Origin: Topomyia yanbarensis
Lineage: Eukaryota; Arthropoda; Insecta; Diptera; Culicidae
Assembly (NCBI RefSeq): GCF_030247195.1
Contig: NC_080671.1
Coordinates: forward strand, 74,027,412 to 74,091,411
Reading direction: 5' to 3'
Length of the DNA stretch: 64,000 nucleotides
Under the pieces are notes generated by a model. That model was not told the origin of the DNA. It ran no database searches and saw only the letters and a program-made list of their open reading frames with translations. Both the position numbers and the translations under genes were made by a program. Of the stretch, positions 34,779 to 46,444 are shown piece by piece (positions within the stretch are counted from its first letter, which is position 1; every line of letters begins with the position of its first letter).

Positions 34779-35610
34779 ACATGAGTCACATGACTCCACG
34801 TGTCAAATTCAAAAGTTAGCTCAAGAATGAAATATCACGATGTCGTGCTATACGCATATAATTACGAAAATTGTGACTAACATTCTGAAATCATAGACAT
34901 AAATCACACTACTCGTGACTAAAATTTCAAAAATCGTGACAAAAATCTTAAAATTATGAACATAAGTAAAGTGACTTGTGATTAAAATAACACGATTACG
35001 TGAATCGAATTTACGAAAATAGTGAATAAGATCCTGAAGTCATGAACACAAATCACACTACATATTCCAAAAGAAATCCAGAAAAATCGAATATGAAACC
35101 AGTGAAAAAATATCACGACAACGTGACATAAATTACTACAATCGTGACTGAAGTCTTGATATCATGGGTGTACATCGGGTGTACATGGGTGTACTATCGG
35201 AATTTTTGACAGCTTAGCGTCAAAAATTCCGATAGTAAACTCATGAATAAAGTATCACGGTAACGTAGTGAGAAATAACAAAAAACGCAACTCTGTTCCT
35301 GGAATCATGAACAGTGTTTAACTGTTCGTTCTTTTAGTTGATATAGCTTACACAAAGTAGTGTACCCTCAAATTATGAAAAAAATCTTACATAAAAACTA
35401 AGCATGTCCAAGGTACAACTACAGTAACCCAATTAAACTTTGGAATGTAGTGCCATGTTTTTAGGTGCGAACTAATTTTTTTTTTGAAAACTCAAATAGT
35501 TTCATGTAAACCTTTTATTATTCATAATTTCAGGAACGTGGTACCGCCTTTCTTGAATCGTTCAGTTCATGAAATCGTGACATTTTTTCATGAATATAAG
35601 AACACATTTT
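34779..35610 (+). repeat. Tandem array B, left copy
   Basis: About four irregular units (roughly 60-130 bp) contain 'CATGAACA(T/C)AA(A/G)TCACA', 'CGTGACTAAAAT', 'ATATCACGA', 'ACGTGA' and 'AATTACGAAAATCGTGAC'. Units start near 34779, 34898, 34956, 35041 and 35160. The inverted counterpart is at 43640-44130. The portion after 35240 is more diverged. Confidence 0.65.
35193..35236. repeat. 18-bp-arm perfect hairpin
   Basis: 'ACTATCGGAATTTTTGAC' at 35193-35210 is exactly complementary to 35219-35236, with an 8-base spacer. It is preceded by a threefold 'GGTGTAC' repeat (35168-35194). Perfect arms inside a diverged array suggest a recent event. Confidence 0.92.
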
Positions 35611-35828
35611 TTTCCTTGTGATGTCTGTCGCTTTCATTTCAAATCTGGGCTTGTGTATCTTCCTACTATCATTGTCACACAAGAATAATAGATATTTCTC
35701 TATGCTATATTTTTCCGTAGTGGAGAATAATTTTGGTAAAAATTATTTTTTCTCCATTAAGGAGAAAATTGTTTAGAATCATCTTTGCGCGTAAATAGCA
35801 CAAAACCTAGAATTAAATTAGTTATGGA
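35611..35828. other. Unassigned sequence
   Basis: No feature supported. Confidence 0.3.
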
Positions 35829-35915
35829 ATTTACGTTTCGACTTTATCTCGTCGGAATCCGACACCAACTTAGTGACAGGACTAAGCTAGCGCCGGATTG
35901 ACGCAAAAACACGGA
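35829..35915 (+). repeat. Repeat shared with 6828-6910
   Basis: 'GTTTCGACTTTATCTCGTC', 'CCGACACCAACTTAGTGACAGG' (split here by eye) and 'TAGCGCCGGATTGACGCA' match the copy at 6828-6910 in the same orientation. Confidence 0.6.
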
Positions 35916-36844
35916 GACACAATTTGTGTTCCTGAGCAAACCCCTAGTTAAGCATTTGGAGGTTTTTGGGGCATGTATCAATTCTGCGACGAAGTGGGAC
36001 GAGGGAGAGGGTAGGATTAGTAGTACAGTCCCAGGCATGACGAATAAACGTGGTGCACAAATATCAACCGCATATTTTTGACATCTTCCATTAAATCCTA
36101 CTAGCGCAATTACCTAAGTATCTGTCGATTAATTTGTGTGTTTTAGCTGTTGGAATGAAATAGTCTCAGTGTTTCAACCTATCAAAACGTGCATTCAACA
36201 TTTTACATCATGGGGGTAGATTTCAAGCGGAAAATGAGCATGCGCTGAAATGAGAAGGAATTTTGAATCAAAGCTATTGTTTGATAATGTTGTGAAACGC
36301 TTAGCTCGTTTTTATGATACTTAATAATTTGAGACAGGTATGCTCTCTTTCATTGAAAAATTACCAAACCTGACACAAATTTCCTTGTTAAGCGTAGATA
36401 CACCTATGCCATCTTGAAATGAAGATGTGGTTTGCCAAAATCAATCTGAATACAAGTTGTAGTAAAATTCTACATACACTTTTTAAATAACCGTCCTCGA
36501 AATAACGGGCTCGTTGGATATTACATGTACTGACAGGTTCTCAAAAATAAGCATTATGCTCCGACCGAATTAGTATGGGAGATCCTTTTACACACTCATT
36601 TTTCTTCCGATATGACTCGGTGTGACTAATTTCTGTCTCCGAATCAGCAGATATGGCGCTTTTATTCGAATGATGAAGTCATGGTCGAAAAATAAGCGCA
36701 TGTCGATGGGTTGGACTCTAGATATTATAAAAATGTATACAATTGATCAAAGACTACTATATACGCTGTATCGCGCTAACTGCGCGAACTTTGCCTTGTA
36801 TCTTTTGTTTGTAATCGGAAAAAGTGAAAAAAATAAATAAAAAT
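35916..36844. other. Unassigned AT-rich sequence
   Basis: A 72-codon frame (36622-36840) has no recognised domain. No repeat relation found. Confidence 0.3.
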
Positions 36845-37238
36845 GTAGTCAAGGTTTGGCCATCGCAGTGAAAGTTGGGCCACTAGTGAATATTGAGGAA
36901 ATATGTAATAAAATATTCTTTAGTGCACAAATATGGATCATTTTATTGTTTTTAGAAATTTCTGCAGTTTTTTTCTGTGAGTTTTCGTGGCTGGTTGACT
37001 CGCGTTCAAAATTCGTGGCTGGTTGACTCGCGTTTCAATTCAAAGGGCATTTTGGAGCGTCGCGCTCTTGTTTTTTTGATTGATTGATTGATTTCATTGA
37101 TAAATCATTTTTTATTGTGGCAATACATTATTTTAACGCTTTTCGGTGCGAAAAACTGGCTTATGATTGTTATTGTACTAGTTGGGTAAAAATGAGCTGG
37201 TCCAACCCTGACTAAACGAATGACCCAACCTTGACGAC
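36845..37238. mobile_element. MITE-like element with ~43-bp imperfect inverted ends
   Basis: The left end 'GTAGTCAAGGTTTGGCCAT', then 'AAAGTTGGGCCACTAGT'. The right end read in reverse complement 'GTCGTCAAGGTTGGGTCAT', then 'TCAGGGTTGGACCAG'. It contains a tandem duplication of about 28 bp at 36984-37037. Another end-like sequence ('CCCAACTTTGACGAC') at 37632-37646 suggests a second, nested or overlapping copy. Confidence 0.65.
36984..37037 (+). repeat. Two-copy tandem repeat, 28-bp period
   Basis: 'TTCGTGGCTGGTTGACTCGC' then 'GTTCAAAA' occurs twice in succession. Confidence 0.9.
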
Positions 37239-38040
37239 AGGTGTTTTTTTTTCAATCGCTAAACACTACAGAGTTAGGATTTTTTTCCTTTCGGAGCTTG
37301 TTTATGGTTAGTCCTATACCTACTGATTATGATCGCATATCAGTCCCATAAAGATAGGAACTCCCATAGAAAACGGGACAACTAAGCGGTCATAGGTAGT
37401 ATAATAGAAACATATACTGACTTTGGCGGTGTCATCGGTTTAGTCCAGGTTTTGAGTCGTTTTTCACTGTTATTTCAAAACTTTTCGGACCTCAAAAACA
37501 AAACGAAAGCTCGAAGCTTTTTGCAGAAAATCAGCGAGACAAGCAATGGTCTTAAATGTTTTCTGTCATGGACAATTATAATCCCACGCTGAAACACAGA
37601 TGGTAGCACGTGCCATGTACGAGAAATGGCTGTTGCCCAACTTTGACGACATACCATTACTATTTGAACAACAAATGTTTATGAGTTAGGTCCGGGACAT
37701 TGAGTCAACTAGTTAAACATACGTTTTTACCCCACCTAATAAAACTTACAGTGAAAAACATAAAATATTATTTATAGTTAAGTACATAATATTGAACGTA
37801 TACACTTAATAAAAATGACAATAACGAACTATCTTAATCAGACCCCTTAATAAATGATGAATCTTCTTTCAAAGCCTTCCCAAATAAACATCGTATGATT
37901 TAAGAGCCTAACGAACTGTGTGAAATATGTGGAATCGTTGCACTATATGGGTTAAAGTCCATTTAAGATATTTTTATTAGGGTTGAGTGTTGGCCTAAAG
38001 CCAAATACATTTTCTCCCATGCTTAAGACTATGTACAAAC
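37239..38040. other. Unassigned sequence
   Basis: No coding motif. Includes the possible MITE end at 37632-37646. Confidence 0.3.
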
Positions 38041-39120
38041 AAACCTGGAATCCTGTCACTCATTAAACCTCTGGCGCTGGCAGCAGTGCCAAATCGAGCG
38101 TAAACATCTTCCTCTCATCAAAAAGTCTCAAAAGTTACGATCCCGGAGCAGCAGCATAAGAAACAAACGCAGAAAAACAACTCCGCTGTAGGTAGTAAAT
38201 TTTTCCTTTTTCACTTCCGCTGCCCACAATGCACCACTCCTTCGCGGCTGGGTATCACACAAGGACACTTTTGGTTCGTTGCTTTTTCTTTCCGACACTT
38301 CAACCATTTAAACCATCTCTCTAGGCTCCCTCCAACTCTGAATACTTTTCCTTTGCCTTCCGTCGTTCTATCATTAATAAATACGACAGGGGTATTATAT
38401 TATTATGCCCAACTGCGCCTCGACTTTGGCTCACTCATTTCACCGCAGTTTTTCTATAATGGTTCAAGGCTCTCGGATGGAGGGGCATCACGCGTCTCCA
38501 TCGAAACTCCACATTTTTCGTTACGTCTCCATAGTGTTAAAGTGTGTGTATTTCAATGGTGGGAGCTATGAGCGGTAGAGGGGGTAGTGATCACGTTATT
38601 CATTCTACTGTGTATTTCGTCAAATACGTCGTGGTTTTCATCATTGCTAATGTTGCAGTCTAATAGTTAATGTGGTAGAATGAAAATTATTTTATTTGTT
38701 ATCTGATATTGACAAAAATCAAACGAAAACCCTGATTTATAAATAAAGCGAACCGAAAATTTATGCATCAACGGAAACATTACTATTGCGGATGATCTGA
38801 CCATGCTGAGAGTCGGTAAAGTTCGTACGATTCGCTTGTTATTTGTTTTTCTGTTTTTTTTTATTTGTGCAATTCCTGGTGAAATTTTTACACTTCCATA
38901 GTGGATGACACCACGACCTGTAAGTTTAGAGCAGAATCGGAATATCAAACAGTGAGCGAAAGAGAAGGAAAATTTCGAACCAGCTCATCACATCACATCA
39001 CATCACGTCTTTCTGTGCGCGTAGCTGTGGTAACTTGGTCTGCGCTGTTTTGCTTTCCAGGAGGATGTGTCCATGGGGGCAGTGTTGGCAATCATTGGGG
39101 CATGCTTTTGATTAGATAAA
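38041..39120. other. Low-repeat island
   Basis: More balanced composition, no transposon hallmarks. Two 72-codon plus-strand frames (38353-38571, 38901-39119) lack known domains and splice context cannot be shown. Confidence 0.3.
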
Positions 39121-39824
39121 TTTAATAAAAAAACCCGCAGGCAGGAAAAATAATATTTATTTAACTAATCGTTAAGGTACGAGGAATATTCCTCCATACT
39201 AATGGATTTTTTTGAGCTTTGGGATTTTAGTTGATTTGTTGGACTTCCATCGTGATCACTCCGCCAATTATCAATATATTGTTATAAACTAATACTTGTT
39301 GTTTTCACTAAAAAATGTTGTTTTCACTGAACATCGGGTAGCAACGAGGTCACACAACACAGGGGTCAGTAAATTTGCATTGGAAAGCATTTTTGCTGGG
39401 TAGCTGCAATTGACAAAATCGAACGACGACAATATTGAGGCAGACTTTGGCAGAATCAACATTGCGAGCCGTTAACAGGACTATTCGAAAGAAATAAATT
39501 ATTGTTTAGTGGGCTAGGAACAAGTGTAGTCGTATTTTTTTAAAAGTGTATCACTCGCGGTAAAACTTAACTGGCGTATTTCTTTGTTTCACATGCTTAT
39601 GCCCTTTCTACCTTAAGGTGTTCTATGGCCTATGTAGATCACCATCGGTCATCCTGTCTCTAAGCTACCACTTAAGCCACAATAATGCTTAAGGTGGAAC
39701 AATGTGTATGTAAACTGTACAAGTCCGGATACAAGGCAGCATTTCAACCGTCCAAAACCAGTTGTGATCGGAGCCGTGGTTGTCCCGATTTTGTTGTGGC
39801 GACCATTCACTTTTGCCTCCAGTC
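39121..39824. other. Unassigned sequence
   Basis: No feature supported. Confidence 0.3.
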
Positions 39825-40172
39825 TTAAGAGACAATGCTACTCGCAGCGAACTTCTCAAATAAATTCAACAAATGCCTTTTCGCAGCAGCCCACAGATTC
39901 TCTAACAATTTAAATTTGATTCTGTCTAATCCTAGAGCGTTGTTGTTGCATGTCAAAAGAGAAAATGAAAATGCCACCATCGAAAACGGTGATTTATTTG
40001 CAGTACCGCGAGGAGACGCGATGCAGTAGGTTCGGGCAGACTCCCTGGAGAAATTGAGAAAATAGAGTATCATGCAATTGGAATACTGTTTCGGTTGCGC
40101 ATACGTCGGGCAGTGCCACAAAAAGTGTTCATCGATGTTTATCTCGGTAACTTGTCGACGAGCCGGCGCCAA
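39825..40172 (-). pseudogene. Possible LINE C-terminal fragment
   Basis: The minus-strand frame contains 'EINIDEHFLWHCPTYAQPKQ', resembling the 'EH.LW.CP.Y' finger near the C-terminus of some LINE ORF2 proteins. The rest of the 115-codon frame shows nothing further. This is a weak call from one motif. Confidence 0.3.
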
Positions 40173-40597
40173 TAACTAGGATTTTTTTACTTTTTTTAAC
40201 TGATAATTTTCGATTCCATGCTCCTAGAAATTGTCGAGCGTTCCAACCTTCAACCCACCAACTCGATAGAAATTACTTTTTGATCGTCAAAAGTAGACTT
40301 GATCCAATCGGATAATGCTAAAATCGTGAAAGATGAGTTTTATTTCGGAAGTGACCCACGTTTGCCTAAGCAAATGTTACGCGTAATGCAAAGTTTTCAA
40401 GAATCGATTTTCGGGATGAAACTTTTGTGTACTCTACAGTAGAAGAACAGAGATGAAATCCGTGCTATGATGAATTAGTCATCGAAGGATACGATCGATG
40501 CAAGGAGGGGATATTTTGTAGCCAACTACTTCAAAAATATTTTCAAAGTAGAAATCAAAAGCCTTTTAAGGTCTATCAAAATAATAGAAGGTGTAAA
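40173..40597. other. Unassigned sequence
   Basis: No feature supported. Confidence 0.3.
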
Positions 40598-40720
40598 TTT
40601 CGGGAGGCGGGCATAGCGTAGCTCATAAAAGTCCCAACCTCGCACATAGGTTAGGGATAAAGAGATTTTTCTAATAAAAAAAAAAGACAAATGAGCCTAA
40701 AGTTCAAACTTTTATAATTG
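40598..40720 (+). mobile_element. tRNA-derived SINE, truncated copy
   Basis: 'GGCGGGCATAGCGTAGCTCAT' (split here by eye), 'CGCACATAGGTTAGGGA', 'GAGATTTTTCTAAT', 'AAATGAGCC' and 'TTTATAATTGAAA' follow the SINE at 45060-45223. An internal deletion spans the B-box. It abuts the next element directly. Confidence 0.75.
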
Positions 40721-41592
40721 AAAAACCCGTTTTAATCCACCTAGTGGTGCAATTGTGCCTTTCTCATTTATCCAAACTACGATTCCATGGCTGGTTATGT
40801 TTAATATAATGGCGGAACTGTCTATTACATATTCAGTGCGATTTACACATACGTACAATGAATCGACAGCTACGAACTTGAGTTGCTATGTGTTCACTCT
40901 GAAACAGGAGGGTTCGGGGGTTTGAACCCCGCCAAAAATTTTCAACTTGTTAAGAAAGTTTAAATTAGTCTCTCAACTCAAAATCATTTCAAACCAAATT
41001 TTTCACTGGTTTTTCAGACCCACTAGGAAAGTTTATTCTAGAGGAATTAGAAAATTTTATTCGCGTGGAGGGGTACTTGATGAGAGAAGGGCTGTTTAGG
41101 ATAGGGTGGGGAGAGATGTGTGGGGCCCTCACCGTATCCCCCTAACTACGATCCTGTTAAAATACAGAAAACCTATGCAAGTGAAAAAAAAATGGCCGGG
41201 ATTAGGTTGACGATGTTCAGAGTGATTGCATAGCCTTTCTATAGCAGAAAGGCAAAATGTGAATTTGCTGTGTGTCCGCACTCTTAAACCCGTAACTCCG
41301 GAACCGAAATTCGGAATTTTATGAAATTCAATAGCAGCCTATGGGAACGTTGTACCTTTCATATGAGACTTAGTTTGATGAAATCGGTTCAGCCATCTCA
41401 CATACATACATACATACATACATACATACATACATACATACATACATACACACACATACATACGCGCACACACACAGACATTTTCCGAATTCGACGAACT
41501 GAATCGAATGGTATATGACAGACGGCCCTCCGGGATTAGGTTGACGATGTTCAGAGTTATTCCATAACCTTTCTATAGGAGAAAGGCAAAAA
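40721..41592 (+). repeat. 'CCGTAACTCCGG/AGAAAGGC' family, near full-length copy 1
   Basis: The 5' end is 'AAAAACCCGTTTTAATCCAC' then 'GTGCAATTGTGCCTTTCTC'; the 3' end is 'CCTTTCTATAGGAGAAAGGC'. Inside are 'CCGTAACTCCGGAACCG', 'ATTCAATAGCAGCCTATGGG', 'TTTCATATGAGACTTAG', 'AAATCGGTTCAGCCATCTC', a (CATA)n tract (41399-41462) and 'GACGGCCCTCCGGGATTAGG'. A second 3'-end-like block at 41215-41260 suggests an internal duplication. No protein is encoded. Confidence 0.85.
41399..41462. repeat. (CATA)n microsatellite
   Basis: Tetranucleotide run inside the repeat family copy, at the same place where other copies carry (CA)n tracts. Confidence 0.95.
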
Positions 41593-41599
41593 GGTGTAA

Positions 41600-42345
41600 A
41601 TATCTAGTTTACGATGTCCTCAGACCAGCTCAATGTTGGATCTCAGGTTGAATTGTTAAAACATTTGGGGTTTTTGATGTCCCTGGAAGCACTGAGAACT
41701 CCTTGTTTGATCTCAAATTTCCAAGACCTGGCCATTTGCTTCGATTTTGTGGCAACGTTTCCTAGATTTGTTGCATTTGGAGGCCTCTTAAGGGAAACTT
41801 TTTGGTTTTTACGCCGATCCTGTGGTGAGAAAATAGTTTCAAGCCACCGTTAAAGATGTCCCCTCTGCACTTTTCTTAACCCCGTCCCAAGAGAGCATGA
41901 GAACTCGCCATGTCATGATCATTTCTCAATAAAGAATGCTTAGAGCGTCCCTTAACAGAGCGTTTCAGTCTCACGTCTTGTTTGCACGAGGGACATGTCT
42001 AGAGCCCATGTAAACTCTCGCCATAGTAAGGACATTTTTCAGCATTTTCACTGCAAGAATCATCTCCATAATTCCCTCCGCACTTTCAGCACCAGACCAT
42101 ATTGCTACAATGGGTGGTTTTGTGACCCAATTGCTGACATTTAGTGTGTTTGCAACTGGCAATATACAACAAGCAGATCTACTATGTCATACCTGGCGAA
42201 AGGCGCCCGATGCGAGTTTGAATGGACATAGGATTTGGTCCCGTCCTTTGTGACTGATCCTGAATGCAATCGTTGACAATCCAAAATCTCTACAGACTGG
42301 AGTAGGCAGTCCCGACGGAAGGCGGGGGGTGGGGTCATTGGGGAT
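41600..42345 (-). pseudogene. Jockey-like LINE ORF1, C-terminal part with zinc knuckles
   Basis: On the minus strand: 'SVEILDCQRLHSGSVTKDG' and 'TKSYVHSNSHRAPFA' (about 42190-42290). Then, in shifting frames, 'KCQQLGHKTTHCSN' and 'KCGGNYGDDSC' followed by 'EKCPYYGESLHGL.TCPSCK' (about 41980-42145). These are CCHC knuckles in the arrangement of gag-like ORF1 proteins of Jockey-type LINEs, which bind the element RNA. A lysine/proline-rich tail follows toward 41600. Stops and frameshifts are frequent. Its N-terminal continuation is at 46445-46700, about 4.1 kb away. Confidence 0.72.
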
Positions 42346-42629
42346 AATTGCTCGGATCCGCATTTTTATCTGAAATAAAACTGGACGAATGGAGGAAGGA
42401 AGAAAAAAATCTGTACAGATTTGTGATGTGATGTAATGAACCCACTATCAAGGACAACGCCCGTAGCTGAAGTTGCTTTAAACAGAAAAGTAAAAATTTT
42501 GCTGGGAAACGTCTTTCAACTTATCGCTATGTGAAGGTTGAAAAGGGTTGGATCCATAAGCAGATGTTCTTACGTGCACTACACAGGTTCGCAGAATTTC
42601 CTTCCAACAATAAAATCCAGACCGTCTGA
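42346..42629. other. Unassigned sequence
   Basis: Lies within the interval that separates the two ORF1 parts; no feature recognised. Confidence 0.3.
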
Positions 42630-43056
42630 ATACCCGAGCAGAAGAAAATATTTTCTGAATATCAAATTTAGGTATACTGTACCCAATACTTCAACACCAG
42701 GTATTGAGGAGCCTTACATAAGAGGTAAAATACCTGAAATAATGAATGAGACATGTACTACGAATAAGTAGGTGATAATGAAACGAGTTATTATAATACC
42801 TGAATAATGACAAAACCTTTTCAAGATTCCAATACCACAATTCACTGTATGGAGGGGTTCAATAAGGTATTGATTTGGTATTTGTACAAATCACTTGAAT
42901 ACATAAATAATAATAAAATAAAGTATTATACCTCATTGAGGTATTAAGCAGGTTTTAAGAATGTTTCTTCAATACCTGCTTAATATTTCAAGGAGGTATT
43001 GATAATCAATTAATACCAGGTTTTGGTATGGTACCATAATATAGTATGCTCGGGTT
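42630..43056. mobile_element. MITE-like element rich in GGTATT/AATACC motifs
   Basis: The ends 'ACCCGAGCA' (42632) and 'TGCTCGGGT' (43047-43055) are inverted. The interior has more than a dozen copies of GGTATT or its complement, many as 'AATACCTG' and 'AGGTATTGA', on both strands. No coding potential. Confidence 0.65.
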
Positions 43057-43639
43057 ATTGGCCAGTTATTTTCTCTTGGTCGGGTAGTGCCATTTGCAAT
43101 ACTCGTTAACTGTGCACTGCCTGAAGGGTTGTGTGAAAAGAGCGAATCAAACTTGCCGATCCGTGACAGATACAAATAATAATAACAACTAAACAATTCC
43201 GTAGAAGTCAGCGCAGATATTACTGTCTTTTGACTTTTGGCACAGTTGTGATGCCCTGATGCTGTATTTAGGCAAAAAGAACATTCTTGATCAAACTCCT
43301 AATATCTTGAATAATTCAAAATATTCATCAAACTATTTGCTACAAAATGAATTCACGCCAACGCAACGTTTGGTTGGGATCATGTCTATTATTGTTTTCC
43401 ATTTACAGTGAAAACCCGTTTTTATCAGCCCCCAATTTTGCCAGATTTTCGACCCGATTTCGGAGGCAGCCAGGATTATAAGGTCATGTCTACGGACTAA
43501 TATTGTATAGTTTATCAGCTTCGGTTTATTAAAGTGAATGAATAAAATATGTTTTGTCATTGCCCCCATTTTGTCAACCAAAAACACACCAAAGGGGCTT
43601 ATAAAAACAGGTCTTCGGTGCATTATGAAGTTAATTGTG
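43057..43639. other. Unassigned sequence
   Basis: No feature supported; a 96-codon minus frame (43333-43623) lacks motifs. Confidence 0.3.
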
Positions 43640-44130
43640 CATCAAGAAACGATTTAATAAGGACTCGAGTTTCATGAAGCTCACAAATACTTTCCAGAAC
43701 ATGTAGTTTTCATGGTTCCATTTCATAACTTGGAGACACAGTGTTTTGCATTATGTAAATCGACTAAACAGCTAAGATTTTAATATTTTCGACTAAAACA
43801 GCCGAAAATTTAATGATTTTAGGAAGTTAGTCATGATTCTCGTAATGCCTTTGTGTGTGATAGTGATTTTGTATACTTGAGGTTACAATTGGACTTTCAC
43901 ACGAAGTATTGTGATGTATATTCATGATTAGGAGCTGATATTTGTCATCGTGATATTTGTACTGTTCTCTTTTTATTGGATTTCACGTGGACTAATGTGA
44001 CTTAAGTTCATGAATTAAGGAGTTAATTCACAATTTTTATGATTTCTATTAGCATTATCGTGGTATTGCATTCTTTCAGGATTTTACCATTGAGTATCGT
44101 TACAGTTGGAACTGGATCAATGGTAATCGT
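43640..44130 (-). repeat. Tandem array B, right copy (inverted)
   Basis: Contains 'ATGTGACTTAAGTTCATGAA', 'TTCACGTGGACTAATGTGA', 'GTCATCGTGATATTTGT' and 'TTAGTCATGATTCTCGTAAT'. These are the reverse complement of the B-unit motifs at 34779-35170. Units are degenerate. Confidence 0.6.
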
Positions 44131-44279
44131 AATCGATCGGCGAATTGTAAATCTGTATCGTTGGCACTCAGTGCAGAATTCCCATTCTAATAATTTGATT
44201 ATCTCTACCGTTCGAATTATTTTCCAAATTCTATGAAATGTTTAAAAACTTAAATTATAGTTGCCTTAAAAAAGTACTA

Positions 44280-45260
44280 TTCAGAATATTTTCGAAATTT
44301 ATGATCTCATTCACGAGCATGCAAAAAAGACTGTTAGAAAGGAATAGATCCATGAATAATATTTTAAAGGAAAAGTTTAAATGAAAATGTTAAGATGATT
44401 GCACAAAAATGCAAAAATGAAACTAGATAATGAAAGTGGAATCGATCGGTGGTAATTTATGGTTTTGTGAGCTGTTCCACGAGCTTGTATATATTTCAGG
44501 TACTAGTTTACAGAGTAAATGAAGTCCATGAGTAATATTCCGAATTTTGTGCAATAGTTTACGTGAAATTTTGAAACCCAAGGGCTAAATTGTTTCAACT
44601 TGGAACGAGAAGATGAAAGTGAAAATGATTAGAGACATTATCTAAATTAGTGATCCACGACCAAGTAAATAACCAATTCACGAAACAAAAATATATCCTT
44701 CAATAATATTATGAGATCCATAATATCGTGGTGAAAATATTAGGATTGCGCAAAACGTTGCATATGAACTGCATAATGAAAGTGAGCTCTTATTGTATGG
44801 TTTTGTAAAATATTTCTCGTACATCAATAGTAAATTGTGACCGATAATGAATCAGGAATCAGGTGAAATAGATCCAAGAATAATATTCTGATTTTTTTAT
44901 ATAGTGTACGAGAAAACATCAAGAATGTTTGATTTTGTGAACCAAATCATAACCACGAAAGCCAGAAATTAATTCAAATCATTATTTTATGGTTTTATTT
45001 GAGCTGCTGAAAAAATGAAAATGTTGTAATATTTTAACGTGTAGTTCAAAATTATTACGGGGAGTGGGCGTAGCGTATTGGTAAATCGATTGCCTTGTAC
45101 GCAGCGCACCTGGGTTCGAGTCCCGACCCCGCACATAGGGTTAGAAATTTTTCCTAAGAGATTTTTCTAACCCGAAGAGGCGAATGACCTTAAGGTTAAA
45201 ACCTCTATAATTGAAATAAAAAAAAAATTATTACGTATCGATTGATGTTTGTTTGAACTT
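44280..45260 (-). repeat. Tandem array A, right copy (inverted), interrupted by a SINE
   Basis: Repeated 'ATCCATGAATAATATTTT', 'TCCATGAGTAATATTCCGAA', 'TCCAAGAATAATATTCTGAT', 'GTTTACGTGAAATTTTG' and 'GTGAGCTGTTCCACGAGC' are the reverse complement of the A-unit motifs at 32485-34480. About four units can be followed. Confidence 0.65.
45060..45223 (+). mobile_element. tRNA-derived SINE with intact pol III boxes and target duplication
   Basis: A-box 'TAGCGTATTGG' (45070-45080) and B-box 'GGTTCGAGTCC' match the internal RNA polymerase III promoter consensus. The tRNA-related head runs through 'CCCGACCCCGCACATAGG'. The body includes 'GAGATTTTTCTAACCCGAAG' and 'TTAAAACCTCTATAATTGAA', and the tail is A-rich. 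A perfect 12-bp duplication, AAAATTATTACG, flanks it at 45048-45059 and 45224-45235, the hallmark of LINE-mobilised insertion. It is the youngest-looking of the three SINEs here (others at 15123 and 40598). Feilai-, Gecko- or Twin-like mosquito families are possible. Confidence 0.93.
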
Positions 45261-46444
45261 CAGTGTGTACACAAATTTGTTCGCAGTCATTTTATTTTCC
45301 CCGCAGTCTGTTACACGCTTACTTCCCTCCAACCTAGTTATTCGCAAAGACGAATTGCCTTCGAATTCCAAGTACCTTAGTTTCGACTACACGTAGACAT
45401 AATTGCATTGTGACGGATGCCACCTCTAATTTGATCATTGTTGAGAGTGCTCGGAACAAGAAGTCAAAATTCGCTAAATGATCCTTTATCTGGCAACGAT
45501 CTGCGGATGTGACAATTTGGCTCTTTATCATATCTGGTCCCCTCAACGGACTGTTACAAAACAAATAATCTTGTTGTTCTGCTAAACGAGATCAACCCTC
45601 CAAATACTCCGGAGCTTCGTCCTATCGTGGTGTTTTGGCCCTCGGTGAAGGCAAGAAAAACTAAAACAAATGGTTGAAAATGATTTTATGGCTAAGGCCA
45701 CCATGTAACTATTCAACAATCACTTTATCGGCTCAAAATACCCTCAAACACTGGTTTCAGTTTTCAGTGGTGCCGTCTACTAGTGAAAGCTGTAGATGCG
45801 TTATTCTTAAAACAGCATATCTTAAATCGAGTGAACCAGTAGTGACTACAATTTAGTGATTGCTTCAGAATTTTTAGAGAATCTTTGTACATAGGATACG
45901 ATGTTCATAAAATTTTGTTGTCAAAACATAACCATATCGTAGCACTTCATTTTTAGAAAATTTGAAGAAAATCGCACATAAAAACTTTTTAGTTGAGTAT
46001 GTTGATTTGTTTGTTGTGTTTGTGTTTGTTGGTGGATGTTTTTTTAGCTGAGATAATGCCATGGTATTAAGCAGTTTGTTAAAAAAAACTCGTAACATTT
46101 TGATTGCTATAATGCATACAGCGTGTTTTGTGTGGAGAGGGAGCAATGTCTTGTGGGAAAATGACGATCAACATTTCACTAAACTCTATTTATGGTTTTT
46201 ACCAGGGTAGTAATTTCGCCACTGTGGTTGAGTGCTCAATGCTCATGTAGTCGAGCTTCTATTCCACTGTCTTCAATATAGACGAGAGTCTTGTATTTGA
46301 CCTTTGTCGGTTGATTGACTAGCCTTCAATAATTTGTAGCAATAACTTTAGTGGCGCATTCTCCGTTATTCCCCTTTATTGGTACAAAGGCCCTGCAGTA
46401 ATCAAAGTAGTCCAGGGGCCCGACAGTAATGTAAGCCCTGGGCT
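45261..46444. other. Unassigned sequence
   Basis: A 76-codon minus frame (45334-45564) and others lack domains. GC-rich debris at 46370-46460 resembles fragments of other repeats. Part of this block lies inside the interval separating the ORF1 halves. Confidence 0.3.

Noticed and set aside
45060..45223. Free-standing tRNA gene
   Set aside because: A and B boxes are present but no acceptor stem closes, and the A-rich tail plus target duplication identify a SINE.
32485..45260. A-B/B'-A' as terminal inverted repeats of a single 12.8 kb element
   Set aside because: The right copy sits inside a split LINE ORF1 and the interval contains a low-repeat island, so two independent insertions explain it better.
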